Shown: positions 27,201 through 36,743 of the stretch, one piece after another
Layout of the letters: the number at the start of each line of letters is the position of its first letter
How positions within the stretch are numbered: position 1 is the first letter of the stretch
Notes under the pieces: generated by a model
Told to the model about the DNA's origin: nothing
The model's database searches: none
Seen by the model: the letters and a program-made list of their open reading frames with translations, nothing else
NCBI RefSeq assembly: GCF_000961095.1
Contig: NZ_CP011058.1
Coordinates: 186,001 to 250,000, forward strand
Direction of reading: 5' to 3'
Length of the DNA stretch: 64,000 bases
From: Paenibacillus beijingensis
Lineage (GTDB): Bacteria; Bacillota; Bacilli; Paenibacillales; Paenibacillaceae
Made by a program: the position numbers and the translations under genes

Positions 27201-27235
27201 TGTAATCGTTTACAAAATTTTTGAAAACGCATACA
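27201..27235. promoter_or_regulatory. Two cre boxes between GH31 and GH66 genes
   Basis: TGTAATCGTTTACA (27201-27214) matches TGWNANCGNTNWCA at every position. TGAAAACGCATACA (27222-27235) differs at one position. They lie in the 27052-27422 divergent region, 150-190 bp from each gene, and predict CcpA control. The rest of the gap is AT-rich promoter sequence. Confidence 0.8.
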
Positions 27236-27422
27236 ATACTCCCGTTAAATTAACTCAAAAAGACTAATTATAATAAAATGAATAGAATTTAATATTTTTT
27301 CTTTATAATTTATTAAAAAATGACCCCCTTTATTATGATTTTTAATAAAAATTATCCCCTATAAAAGAACGAAATGTTTCGCATATAATGAAAGTGAACA
27401 TCTGAAAAGGAGGGAGTCCGTG

Positions 27423-29291
27423 ATGAAACTTCGATCCTTTAGTAGTCGAACCTTGTTGATTCTATTGCCCGTGACCGCGTTTGCGATTGTGCTCCTTCTG
27501 ATTGGTCCCCGGGATGGGGAGTCTCCAAATAATAGTGAAAACTCGGCAAGCAGTGACAACTCGACCGCCCAATACTCTTTAGAAGGCGAAAATTCGGCAA
27601 CATGGATTACGGGAGTGGAAACCGATGCCGCCAGGTATAATCCCGGGCAGTCGGTAAAGCTTCTGATTCAGATCCAAAATCCGACCGGGAAGCAGCAAAG
27701 CGGAAAAATTCAAGTTCGCTGGAAGCATCTGGATGGGCAGGTCGGTGCGAATCAACCGCTCTTCGTTGTGCTGCAACCGAATGAGAAAAGGGATTACACC
27801 GTCATTTGGACACCGCCGGCGGACGATTATAAGGGCTATATGGCTGAAGCCGACTTTATTCAGGGCGAGCAGATCCGGGATGGAATCACAACCGCGGTTG
27901 ACGTCTCAAGCGATTGGTCCCGTTTTCCCCGTTACGGGTATTTATCCGAGTTCCCGGACATGAAGACGGAAGCGATGCAGCAGGTGATCAACCGGTTGAA
28001 CCGGTACCATTTGAACGGCCTGCAATTTTACGATTGGCAGTGGAAGCATAATGAACCTATTCCAACTGCGGGCGATATCCCGCATAGCCGGTGGAACAAT
28101 GTTGCGAATCAAGAGGTCCGCTTTGATACCGTAAAACGATATATTGAATTCGCCCATAACAAAAATATGATGGCCATGAACTACAATTTGCTCTATGGTT
28201 CCTACGCAAACGAAGAAGGGAGCGGAGTGAAACCGGAGTGGGGCTTATTCGAAGACAGAGAGCATACGAAGCAGGATTTTCATCCGCTGCCCGATTCTTG
28301 GGCGAGCAATATTCAGCTGATGAATCCGGCGAATCCGGATTGGCAGCGTTACTTGTTCGAGCAGGAGAAAAAAGTGTTCGGCAATCTCGATTTTGACGGA
28401 CTGCACGTCGATCAGCTCGGCGACCGCGGCAGCCGGTGGGATGCCCGGGGCAATCAAGTCGACCTGGCTCAAGCTTTCGGCGGCTTTCTAACGGAAGCTC
28501 GCAATCAGCTCGGCAATCGGCTCGTTATGAATGCCGTTTCCGGGTACGGTCAGCAGCAGATCGCGGACAGCGGAGCAACCGATTTTCTGTATACGGAAGT
28601 GTGGGAGAACCAGCCCACCTATGCGGATCTGAAGCAAATTCTCGATTCCGGCTCCAAACTGACCAACGGATTAAAAAACATGGTACTGGCGGGTTATATG
28701 AATTACCGGCTCGCCGATCACCAGGGACAATTTAACAAAGCGGGCATATTGATGACAAACAGCGTTATTTTTGCATTAGGGGGTTCCCATATTGAACTCG
28801 GGGACTCCGGAATGCTGTCGAAGGAATATTTTCCGAATAAATCGCTGAAAATGTCCGCCGATCTGGAGCAGGATCTGCAGCGCTATTACGACTTTATTGT
28901 CGCCTATGAAAATCTGCTGCGCGACAACGTGCAGGAGGCAAACGTGACGCTTAAGTCCGACAGCCATCCGCTTTCCAGCTCCCCCGCTCCAAAAACGATT
29001 TGGTATTTCGCCAAGGAGAAGGAGAACAGGCAGATCGTTCATCTCATTAACCTGATGAACCGCGACGATATTTTATGGCGCGACGATAATGGAACCGCGC
29101 CTTATCCGAAGACGCAAGACGCGATTAAGCTCGAGGTTCCGGTTCATAAACTGGTCAAAAAAGTATACATGGCTTCGCCAGATCAGCAGCACGGCAGAAG
29201 CCAATCTTTACCGTTCAAGCAGCAGGACGGCCGGATTGAAATTACGGTTCCTTCCCTCTACTACTGGGATATGCTCGTTATCGAAAGTTAA
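27423..29291 (+). CDS. GH66 dextranase-type glycoside hydrolase, membrane-anchored
   Basis: A 622-residue protein of glycoside hydrolase family 66 (dextranases and cycloisomaltooligosaccharide glucanotransferases). An uncleaved-looking N-terminal helix (about residues 10-28) anchors it; a Ser/Asn-rich linker, a beta domain (about 60-155) and the catalytic domain follow. The expected nucleophile Asp330 sits in FDGLHVDQLGDRG and the acid/base Glu392 in FLYTEVWE. The ATG at 27423 has AAGGAGG 9 nt upstream. No carbohydrate-binding insertion like that of cycloisomaltooligosaccharide synthases is evident, so plain dextranase is more likely. Divergent from GH31 with shared cre boxes. Confidence 0.88.
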   Translation: MKLRSFSSRTLLILLPVTAFAIVLLLIGPRDGESPNNSENSASSDNSTAQYSLEGENSATWITGVETDAARYNPGQSVKLLIQIQNPTGKQQSGKIQVRWKHLDGQVGANQPLFVVLQPNEKRDYTVIWTPPADDYKGYMAEADFIQGEQIRDGITTAVDVSSDWSRFPRYGYLSEFPDMKTEAMQQVINRLNRYHLNGLQFYDWQWKHNEPIPTAGDIPHSRWNNVANQEVRFDTVKRYIEFAHNKNMMAMNYNLLYGSYANEEGSGVKPEWGLFEDREHTKQDFHPLPDSWASNIQLMNPANPDWQRYLFEQEKKVFGNLDFDGLHVDQLGDRGSRWDARGNQVDLAQAFGGFLTEARNQLGNRLVMNAVSGYGQQQIADSGATDFLYTEVWENQPTYADLKQILDSGSKLTNGLKNMVLAGYMNYRLADHQGQFNKAGILMTNSVIFALGGSHIELGDSGMLSKEYFPNKSLKMSADLEQDLQRYYDFIVAYENLLRDNVQEANVTLKSDSHPLSSSPAPKTIWYFAKEKENRQIVHLINLMNRDDILWRDDNGTAPYPKTQDAIKLEVPVHKLVKKVYMASPDQQHGRSQSLPFKQQDGRIEITVPSLYYWDMLVIES

Positions 29292-29349
29292 GACGGACAT
29301 CCGCGTCTGTCTGCCGCTGCCCTCTGAAGCGGAACGCCGTAACGCGCCT

Positions 29350-30348
29350 TCAACACGTTTGGACAGCGCGCGATAAGGCCGCATACTTCCACCAGAGGGC
29401 AGCGCCGACGGCACCGGCAAACAGGCCGAGCCCCGCGCCCGTAAACCGAACGTTGTCGACCATACCGGGAATCCCGTACTCCCGTACAACCTGCAGCATC
29501 GAATCGAACAGTAACGGACCGCTCTCGGAAACGCCGCCGCCAAGAACGATCATTTCGGGATTGAGAAGATGGATAAACGTGACGAGACCGGCTCCAAGCG
29601 CGGCTCCGGCATCGGCCAGCTTCTGTTTGGCGTATTCGTTCCCGTCTTGGGCGGCTGCCGTTACATGCTTCGCGGATATGCGGTCCGGGTCGCCGCCCGC
29701 TGCGGCAACAACCGCTTCAGGCAACCGGCTGCCGCGAGCGATGTCATCTTGAACCCGCCCGGCAATCCAGGTGCCCGAAGCGTACACTTCAACGCAGCCG
29801 CGGTTTCCGCATGCGCAGAGCGGTCCGTTCCGGTCGATGCTGATATGCCCAAGCTCCGCAGCGCTGTTCGAAGCGCCGAGCAGCAGTTTCCCTTCACTTA
29901 TAATGCCGCCGCCGATTCCGGTCGATACGGTTACGAACACCATATTTTTCGTTCCCGCGCCGGCTCCCGCCATCCATTCGCCAAGTGCGGCCGCATTGGC
30001 ATCGTTCAGCACTTGAACCGGACAGCTGAAGCGCTGCTCCAGCATGCGCCCGACCGGGACGTCGCGCCAGCCGAGGTTTGTCGCCAGCAGTACTGTTCCT
30101 TCCTGCGGATCCAGGATGCCGGCAACCGCAATTCCGATTCCGCATATACGCAGCTTGCTTCCGCCTTCGTCAGAATGTTTATCGATTAACGCTTCAGCCA
30201 GCGCAATAAGCCGGCTGATTACGCGCTCGCTTCCTTGATCCGCAAGTGTTGCCGCCTGCATATGATCGATCACGCGACCTTCCGGATCTACAAGCGCAGC
30301 CAGCATTTTCGTACCGCCCAAATCGATTCCCAAATAAATTTCTTTCAT
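29350..30348 (-). CDS. ROK family sugar kinase
   Basis: A 332-residue ROK (NagC/GlcK) kinase without an N-terminal HTH, so an enzyme. The ATP motif DLGGTK is at residues 9-14, the catalytic-loop region is NDANAAALGE, and the ROK zinc signature CACGNRGCVE lies near 180. It is last of a seven-gene operon, 14 nt after cutC. It probably phosphorylates the sugar imported by the operon's ABC transporter; a hexose or N-acetylhexosamine is possible. It is convergent with the GH66 gene. Confidence 0.88.
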   Translation of the reverse strand: MKEIYLGIDLGGTKMLAALVDPEGRVIDHMQAATLADQGSERVISRLIALAEALIDKHSDEGGSKLRICGIGIAVAGILDPQEGTVLLATNLGWRDVPVGRMLEQRFSCPVQVLNDANAAALGEWMAGAGAGTKNMVFVTVSTGIGGGIISEGKLLLGASNSAAELGHISIDRNGPLCACGNRGCVEVYASGTWIAGRVQDDIARGSRLPEAVVAAAGGDPDRISAKHVTAAAQDGNEYAKQKLADAGAALGAGLVTFIHLLNPEMIVLGGGVSESGPLLFDSMLQVVREYGIPGMVDNVRFTGAGLGLFAGAVGAALWWKYAALSRAVQTC

Positions 30349-30362
30349 CGTCAGCCTCTTTC

Positions 30363-31061
30363 TTAATCTCGCGACAAATTTCGTTGCAGTTGTTTAATCG
30401 TCATGATCCGGTTCTCGTCAATCCGGCCTTCCGTGCGGTTTCCGATCCGGACGCCGCGCCCGAAATGAACTTCTCGAACCCCGGTTTCCTGAATAAACCC
30501 GCTCAGCGTTTCAACCGTCAAACCGCTGCCGGCAAGCAAATGAATGGCCGTTCCCTTCGTTCTGCGAACAAGACGCTTGATCGTCTCCTCCGCATCCAGC
30601 ACGCTTGGCCTGCCCCCGGATGTCAAAATCCGGTTGACTTGACGAAACACCAATAGATCGTCCAGCGCTTCATCCATATTCCGTGTATCGTCGAATGCCC
30701 GATGAAAGGTGACGGCAAGTCCCTCCGTTCCCTCGAGCAGGATGTTCAATGCCTGTTTGTCCACTCTTGCATCCGAAGTGAGCGCGCCCACAACGATGCC
30801 TGCGGCACCCGCCCGTTTGGCTACTTCGATATCTTTCAGCATCACCTTGATATCATGCCGGTCATAATGGAAAGACTGATTATGAGGACGAATCATCACA
30901 TGCACCGGGACGGCCGACAACCGCACCGCTTCTTCCATCAACCCGATGCTGGGCGTCATTCCGCCTTCCAGAAGGCCCGTCACCAGCTCGATCCGGTCGG
31001 CACCCGCTCTGACGGCCGATTGTACGTCATCCAAACTTGTTGCAATTACTTCCAGCAGCAT
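30363..31061 (-). CDS. cutC: CutC family protein
   Basis: A 232-residue TIM-barrel protein of the CutC family: MLLEVIATSLDDVQSAVRAG and RIELVTGLLEGGMTPS at the N-terminus, VHVMIRPH, FHRAFDDT, RILTSGGRPSVLD and VREVHFGRGVR. CutC was first linked to copper tolerance in E. coli, but that link is disputed and the gene is often found inside carbohydrate operons, as here between a permease and a ROK kinase. A role in sugar metabolism is therefore more likely in this context. Length and motifs are complete. Confidence 0.9.
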   Translation of the reverse strand: MLLEVIATSLDDVQSAVRAGADRIELVTGLLEGGMTPSIGLMEEAVRLSAVPVHVMIRPHNQSFHYDRHDIKVMLKDIEVAKRAGAAGIVVGALTSDARVDKQALNILLEGTEGLAVTFHRAFDDTRNMDEALDDLLVFRQVNRILTSGGRPSVLDAEETIKRLVRRTKGTAIHLLAGSGLTVETLSGFIQETGVREVHFGRGVRIGNRTEGRIDENRIMTIKQLQRNLSRD

Positions 31062-31084
31062 ATCGAATTCTCTTTCCTTTCCGC

Positions 31085-31924
31085 TTACCCTTTTACGGCG
31101 CCCTGTGAAAGGCCCGCCACAATATAACGCTGCATGATGGCAAATAATACAACGACCGGAAGCAGCGATAAAATGCCTGCCGTGCTCATTTCGCCCCAGT
31201 TGACGTCAAACTTTTGCACAAAATTGTTCAGTCCTACCGGAACCGTCTTTACGCTTTCGCTCGTCGTAAACATAATGCCAAAGAACAGATCGTTCCAGGC
31301 AGCCGTGAACGCAAATACGAACGTTGCGACAATACCGGGCAGCATAATCGGCAAAATAATGCGCACGACCGTCTCCAGCCTGCCGCATCCGTCAATCATC
31401 GCCGCTTCTTCCAAAGCGACCGGGATGCGTTGAAAAAATCCGGAAATCGTAATGAGACAAAACGGGATATTGATCGCAGTATACGTTACAATGAGCGAGG
31501 TCAACGAATCCAGCATATTCAACTCGCTGAATGCAATAAACAGCGGCACCAGCATAATAATGACCGGAATCATCTGCGTCCCGAGAAACAGCAGCATGAT
31601 AACGCCTTTCCCTTTAAAACGGTAGCGGGCCAAGCTGTAGCCGCCGAGTATGGACACGATCAGGACCAGAATGCCGCTGACGATACTGACGATAAAGCTG
31701 TTCGCGAAATAATGCGGGAAATTGGACGTTTTGAACGTTTCGATATAGTTGGCCCAAGTCAGCTCTTCCGGCCAAAACGTCAATTTGTCGCCGTAAATTT
31801 CCTGCCTGCCTTTCAAGGACGTGATAAACATCCAGTAAAATGGAAGCAGCGTGCCGAGCAGAAATAAAGCGAGCATGACGAACCGAATGAGTCCGGGACC
31901 TTTTCTCTTAAGCAGTAGCGGCAT
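31085..31924 (-). CDS. Carbohydrate ABC transporter permease (MalG type)
   Basis: A 279-residue inner-membrane permease with six predicted helices and the EAA loop region (EEAAMIDGCGRLETVVRIILP). The ATG at 31924 overlaps the upstream permease stop, with GGGG about 9 nt before. Earlier in-frame ATG codons lie inside the upstream gene and are rejected. It pairs with the MalF-type permease at 31926 and the binding protein at 32937. No ATPase gene is in the operon, so a shared MsmK-type ATPase encoded elsewhere is expected. Confidence 0.9.
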   Translation of the reverse strand: MPLLLKRKGPGLIRFVMLALFLLGTLLPFYWMFITSLKGRQEIYGDKLTFWPEELTWANYIETFKTSNFPHYFANSFIVSIVSGILVLIVSILGGYSLARYRFKGKGVIMLLFLGTQMIPVIIMLVPLFIAFSELNMLDSLTSLIVTYTAINIPFCLITISGFFQRIPVALEEAAMIDGCGRLETVVRIILPIMLPGIVATFVFAFTAAWNDLFFGIMFTTSESVKTVPVGLNNFVQKFDVNWGEMSTAGILSLLPVVVLFAIMQRYIVAGLSQGAVKG

Positions 31925-31925
31925 G

Positions 31926-32852
31926 TTAAATATCCCCCGCTTCATCGTATTTTGTCGCACGCAGGAACACAACTGCATAAACGGTCAGGAAAATGAGCAT
32001 CATGACCCCGAGCGCGGAAGCTTGTCCATAGTCCGTCGAATATCCGATTTTGTTAAAGATGTAAGACGGCAAGTTGTGGGAGCTGTTAGCTGGGCCGCCG
32101 TTCGTCATCACATAAATTAAATCGGCGGAATTGAATACCCAAATGCAGCGGAGCAGCACCGTCAAAATAAGGGTCGGTTTAATATAAGGGATCGTAATTT
32201 GAAACAGCTGCCGCACTTTTCCGGCGCCGTCAATATCCGCCGATTCGTATACGTCTTTCGGTACCGATTGCAGAGCGGCCAAAATCATAATGCCGAAAAA
32301 CGGCACCCCATACCAGATCATCGCAGCAATGACGGGATAAATGGACGTCCCGGTCAGCGCCAAAAACGGAACCGCGTGATCGCTCAATCCGAATTTCATG
32401 AGCAGCTCATTGATCAGTCCGTTGCGCTCGCTGAACATCAATTTGAAAATCATGCCGATCAGAAATGCGGATACGGCCCAAGGCAGAAACACGATGGCCT
32501 GATACACGTTTTTTCCCCGGAACGATTTATTAAGTGCAAGCGCGAGCGCAAATCCGAGCCCAAACTGCAGCCCTACCGTCAACACAACCCAGATGAGCGA
32601 GTTGAACAGGATGCCGGGCAAATTGTCTTCGCTTAAAATGGATTTATAATTATCCAAACCGCTGAAATGAATATTGTTCGGTTCAAACAAAACGTAGTGC
32701 ATAAAGGAAAGCTGGATCGCTTTCGACAGCGGATAACCGAAAAAGGCCGCGATAATAATTAAAGCGGGCAGCAATAACAAGTACGCTTCCATCCGCCGGA
32801 AAAAACGTTTTTTTGGATAAGGCGATACAGCTGCCTTAACGTTAGCTGACAT
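31926..32852 (-). CDS. Carbohydrate ABC transporter permease (MalF type)
   Basis: A 308-residue permease with about six transmembrane helices and an EAA motif (YESADIDGAGKVRQLFQITIP). The ATG at 32852 has a GGTGG element upstream and follows the strong intercistronic hairpin. Family: binding-protein-dependent sugar transport, MalF/UgpA group. It acts with the adjacent MalG-type permease and lipoprotein. The substrate is not assigned; the neighbouring asparaginase and ROK kinase suggest a sugar or glycosyl-amino acid. Confidence 0.9.
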   Translation of the reverse strand: MSANVKAAVSPYPKKRFFRRMEAYLLLLPALIIIAAFFGYPLSKAIQLSFMHYVLFEPNNIHFSGLDNYKSILSEDNLPGILFNSLIWVVLTVGLQFGLGFALALALNKSFRGKNVYQAIVFLPWAVSAFLIGMIFKLMFSERNGLINELLMKFGLSDHAVPFLALTGTSIYPVIAAMIWYGVPFFGIMILAALQSVPKDVYESADIDGAGKVRQLFQITIPYIKPTLILTVLLRCIWVFNSADLIYVMTNGGPANSSHNLPSYIFNKIGYSTDYGQASALGVMMLIFLTVYAVVFLRATKYDEAGDI

Positions 32853-32877
32853 GTCGTTCCACCACCTGTAAAAAAAT

Positions 32878-32922
32878 AAAACACGCATAATCAAATAAAG
32901 TTTGGTTGATTATGCGTGTTTT
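32878..32922 (-). terminator. Intercistronic hairpin between binding protein and permease genes
   Basis: AAAACACGCATAATCAA forms a perfect 17-bp stem with its complement around an 11-nt loop, and on the minus strand it is followed by a T-rich run. Position between a binding protein and its permeases fits partial termination or 3'-end stabilisation that yields excess binding protein. Confidence 0.85.
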
Positions 32923-32936
32923 GTATGTGCTGCTTC

Positions 32937-34268
32937 TTACTTACTGGAATTCGCCTTCGTGTACTCCGTTTGCGCATTGGTCAGCCAGTCTGCAAGGTGT
33001 TTCACGGTATCGTCCAAGTTCTGTTTGCCCGACATATATTTCTGCGTCTCTTCCACTGCGTACGTCGCGGTAAACTCGCTCAGATTCGTCAAATAGCTTG
33101 GCGGTCCGGCAAACACAATGTTGGAATCCGCCATCGCACCTGCATAACCGGCGATCGGACCGCTCTTGAAGAACGGATCGTCCAAGTTTTTCTTGTAAAT
33201 CGGAATGCTTGTGTTTTGTTTGCTGTATTCCAGGTTGCTTTCCGGCGAGCTCAAAAACTCGATCAGCTTCCAGGCGGCATCTTTATGTTCGGAGTTTGCG
33301 GACATCGCGTAAGCGGCGGTAAAGCCCCAGAAGATGTACCGTTTGCCGTCATCCGATTTCGGCATCGGCACGACGTTCCACGTGCCTTCTTTCATATTTT
33401 TCCCGGCGACAGCAATAACTTCCGGCGTTTGGTTCAAAATGCCGGTTTGGCCGTTCATGAAGCCTTGCACCATCTCGTTGAATCCCCACGCAATGGATTC
33501 TTTCGGCGCGTAACCGTTCATGTACAAATCGTAAAATTGTTTGAAGGCGGCTTTTGCTTCCGGCTTATACAAAATCGACTTGCCGTCCTGGTCATACCAG
33601 CTATCCGAGTGGGTAGCCGACATCACATATTCCATGGCGCGGATAATGCCGTTCGCTCCGCCGCGGAAGGAAATGCCGTAATGCCCTTTGGAATCGGTCA
33701 ATTTTTGCGCCAGCGTGAAGTAATCGTTCCACGTATCGATTTGCTCGGGAAGTCCCTGCTCTTTAAACCAGTTGCTCTGAATAAACAAACCTTGCAGCAG
33801 GAATGCGTCCGGAATCGCATATACTTGATCGTTAAACTTGTTGCGTGCTTGTTTGGCCGCTTCGGTCAAATTGCCGACTTGGTCCCATTTATCGTAGTAA
33901 GGCTGCAAATTTTCGATATAACCTGCGGAAGCAAGTCCGGCTAGCGACGTATCGTCAATGCTGACGACGTCCGGCAGCGTTTTGGACGCTCCCATCGTAA
34001 TCCATTTCTTGCTCGCCTGATCCCACGGTACCGACATATATTCGACCTTGATGCTCGGGTTGGCCGTTTCGAATTTACCGATCAGCCCTTCCATAAGCTT
34101 CGTCCGCTCCGGACTCGGCAGCGGGTCCAGGTAGGAAATGTTGACCGTTTTACCCGAATCGGATGCTGAATTTGCGCCGCTTTCGTTTTTGCCGCCGCAT
34201 CCCGCCAGTATGGTTGACATTGCTAATACACCGGATAGTACGAGTGCTGAAGACTTCCATTTAATCAC
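32937..34268 (-). CDS. Sugar ABC transporter substrate-binding lipoprotein
   Basis: A 443-residue extracellular solute-binding protein (family 1). The lipoprotein signal ends at LAGC (about C23), followed by a Gly/Ser/Asn linker and the fold starting NISYLDPLPSPERTKLMEG. It supplies substrate to the two permeases downstream. No start ambiguity is apparent. Located between the asparaginase-like gene (48 nt upstream) and the strong hairpin, so it is part of the same operon. Confidence 0.9.
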   Translation of the reverse strand: MIKWKSSALVLSGVLAMSTILAGCGGKNESGANSASDSGKTVNISYLDPLPSPERTKLMEGLIGKFETANPSIKVEYMSVPWDQASKKWITMGASKTLPDVVSIDDTSLAGLASAGYIENLQPYYDKWDQVGNLTEAAKQARNKFNDQVYAIPDAFLLQGLFIQSNWFKEQGLPEQIDTWNDYFTLAQKLTDSKGHYGISFRGGANGIIRAMEYVMSATHSDSWYDQDGKSILYKPEAKAAFKQFYDLYMNGYAPKESIAWGFNEMVQGFMNGQTGILNQTPEVIAVAGKNMKEGTWNVVPMPKSDDGKRYIFWGFTAAYAMSANSEHKDAAWKLIEFLSSPESNLEYSKQNTSIPIYKKNLDDPFFKSGPIAGYAGAMADSNIVFAGPPSYLTNLSEFTATYAVEETQKYMSGKQNLDDTVKHLADWLTNAQTEYTKANSSK

Positions 34269-34316
34269 GTAATTTCCCCCTAGATGTCATGTATATATCA
34301 ATAATGAGATTGATAC

Positions 34317-35330
34317 TTAAGGTTGGATTGACTGCTGTAACGTAAACACCGGCTCGTTGCGGCCGATCACTTTTTGGTTGTCATTTTTGATGTCGAGCGG
34401 CGCCAGCTTATACATCCGGGCGATCGTTTCCGGATTGTCGTAGCCGATTTGCTCCAAAATCGAAGCGACGATGATCGGCCATTCGTCCTCGGAGCCGTCA
34501 ATCACTTTCAGCGCGAAAGCGAGACGCTCTTTTTTCAATCCGAAGCAGTAGACGCCCTTCGCTCCGCCTTTGGCAACAATGTTCGGATCCATCAGCAGAC
34601 TCGAGCAAATCCGGTCCGTACCAGCGACCATCTCATAATGGGCATTCATACGCCGTACGATCGTCTGCACCGCCGTCCGGATTTCTTCGTTATCGATTAA
34701 ATCGGGGCAGGCCAGCTTGAGATAAGCGACTGCCAAAGCATGGAGCGGCATTGAAAACACGGGGAAGCCGCAGCCGTCGGTACCGAGATGAATCGCTTCT
34801 TTCGGCAGCTCCGCCAAGTAAGCGAGCGTCTCCAAAATCTCCTGCTGGGCAGGGTGATCGAGCTCGCCGTAACCTTCCAGCGGATAACCCATCTTTTTGC
34901 ACAGCGCAAGAATGCCCAAATGTTTGCCGGAACAGTTATGATAAATGGCCCGTTTGGAAGCGTTCTGGCGAAGCAAATCTTCCGTTGCATATACGCTGAG
35001 CGGATATGTAGGATGACAAATCAGATGCTGTTCGCCAATTCCCGTTTTGCGGATGATCGATTCCAAAATCTCGACATGAAACGGCTCGGCGCGGTGGGAG
35101 CCGATCGTAATCGCCCCTTCCGCATCGGTAAACCCGAATGCCTGGTCAGCGCCATGCCTTACAACCGGAATCGCCTGAAACGGTTTGCCTGAGGAACGCA
35201 GAAACGTCTCGGCTTCCGGATTGCCTGCGGAATAGACAATTTGTCCTTTCTCATTCACACCGCAAATATGACCGTAGTGAACGCACTCTTCAAATCCTCC
35301 GCGATATTCTTTAACAAGAGCTGTTTCCAC
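34317..35330 (-). CDS. Asparaginase, type II (Rhizobium etli AnsA-like)
   Basis: A 337-residue protein of the asparaginase II (PF06089) family, unrelated to the E. coli enzymes. SSGKPFQ at residues 46-52 holds the expected catalytic Ser and Lys; ITIGSHRAEPFH and NCSGKHLGIL follow, with a GTDGCGFP stretch around 190. Members hydrolyse L-asparagine to aspartate and ammonia. It is 21 nt downstream of a ROK repressor and immediately upstream of a sugar ABC system, an unusual context that suggests an amide- or glycosyl-asparagine-type substrate (inference). Confidence 0.87.
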   Translation of the reverse strand: METALVKEYRGGFEECVHYGHICGVNEKGQIVYSAGNPEAETFLRSSGKPFQAIPVVRHGADQAFGFTDAEGAITIGSHRAEPFHVEILESIIRKTGIGEQHLICHPTYPLSVYATEDLLRQNASKRAIYHNCSGKHLGILALCKKMGYPLEGYGELDHPAQQEILETLAYLAELPKEAIHLGTDGCGFPVFSMPLHALAVAYLKLACPDLIDNEEIRTAVQTIVRRMNAHYEMVAGTDRICSSLLMDPNIVAKGGAKGVYCFGLKKERLAFALKVIDGSEDEWPIIVASILEQIGYDNPETIARMYKLAPLDIKNDNQKVIGRNEPVFTLQQSIQP

Positions 35331-35351
35331 GCTGTTTCCCCCTCCAATAAT

Positions 35352-36533
35352 TTAATCGAGCGGAAGCCCCTGTTTAAGCCGCTGCTGCAGCACAAGCTTG
35401 GCCGCTCCGATCCGAACGGAATTCTCGCCCAATTTCGAACGGGACAAATCGAACGTTCCGCTGAACGGTTCCCAGATGAAATCTTTCATTTTTGCCCGCA
35501 CCATCTCGAACGTGTCGGAATGATGTTCAATAAAGTTGCCCGTTAAAATGATCCGGTCCGGATTATACGTACAGACGACGTTGTTGATCGTGACCGCAAT
35601 ATAAGTACAAGCACGTTCAATGATGTTATAGGCCCACGTTTCGCCATTGCGCATCGCTTCGAAAATGTCTTCCACATGATGGACCGGCCTCACTTGGTTC
35701 GCCTCCTGAAGCAGGGACAAGTCCGTAATATACGTTTGCAGACAGCCCCTCTTGCCGCATTCGCAAAGCATCCCATCCGGGTTCACGGTGGAATGGCCGA
35801 TTTCGCCAGCAATATTGTTGGCTCCCCGATAAATCTCTCCTTCATCCACAAGCGCGGACCCGACGCCGCTGCCGACGCTGACGAGAACGGTTTTGGTTTC
35901 GTCGGATTTGGGCCAATAACTGCTTTCGCCAAGCGCCTTAACCTTTAAATCGTTATCCAGGACGACGGGGAGCGGCAATTTGTCTTCGATTAAAGAAGCG
36001 AAGCGCTCATTTTTCCATTTCAGCTGTGCCGAAATGATCACTTCCCCGGTGTCGGGATTAATGATGCCCGGTATGCCGATTCCGATGCCGATGAACTTGT
36101 TCAGCTCAACCTTTTGTCCGTCCGCCAATTGCCGAATGAGGTCAATAATGCGGCTGGCGACCGTCTCCGGACAATTCGCGCTGTTGTCCGCCTTCTTCTC
36201 GGCCTCGGTGATAATGCGGCCATCCAAATCGACAATCGCCGCTTTGATAACGTTCCGGTCCACTTCAACGCCGATCGCTAACAGCGACTGCACATCGCAT
36301 TCGAGCATCGTCGCCTTGCGGCCGACGCCTGAGGACTGTTGATCGGTCTCTTTAATGAGCCCGGTTTCGATCAGCGTGTTCACGATCCGTCCAACCGAAG
36401 CCGGACTCATCTTGGTCATCTTGGCAATATCGGCTCTCGATATCCGCCTGTTGTTTTTCTGGATGATTTCAAGAATGAGAATCTGATTTTTTTTCTTGAT
36501 GAACTCCTGGTCATGCTTCAACCGATCCCCCAT
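35352..36533 (-). CDS. ROK family transcriptional repressor
   Basis: A 393-residue NagC/XylR-type regulator. The winged HTH covers about residues 15-75 (RRISRADIAKMTKMSPASVG) and is followed by the ROK sugar domain with CECGKRGCLQ as the zinc motif. As first gene of the operon (21 nt before the asparaginase) it probably autoregulates. Upstream, TTAATT...AATTAA (about 36552-36576) forms an imperfect AT-rich dyad typical of ROK operators. The inducer is presumably the imported sugar. Confidence 0.88.
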   Translation of the reverse strand: MGDRLKHDQEFIKKKNQILILEIIQKNNRRISRADIAKMTKMSPASVGRIVNTLIETGLIKETDQQSSGVGRKATMLECDVQSLLAIGVEVDRNVIKAAIVDLDGRIITEAEKKADNSANCPETVASRIIDLIRQLADGQKVELNKFIGIGIGIPGIINPDTGEVIISAQLKWKNERFASLIEDKLPLPVVLDNDLKVKALGESSYWPKSDETKTVLVSVGSGVGSALVDEGEIYRGANNIAGEIGHSTVNPDGMLCECGKRGCLQTYITDLSLLQEANQVRPVHHVEDIFEAMRNGETWAYNIIERACTYIAVTINNVVCTYNPDRIILTGNFIEHHSDTFEMVRAKMKDFIWEPFSGTFDLSRSKLGENSVRIGAAKLVLQQRLKQGLPLD

Positions 36534-36743
36534 CGTACCAACCTCTCGTCAATTAATTTCATTGCAATAATAATTAAGATGGAAAATATGGGGAAACTTA
36601 CGATACCAAGCTGATTTATCGCTATTTTTCTTAAAAAAACCGTTTAATTAGTATCATCATGTTATTAACTATAAACGAACCTTCTTGAGCGTGTCAATAA
36701 AAAACGTCGAATTATGTCATTTTATCTGACGCGAGGGGAGATA

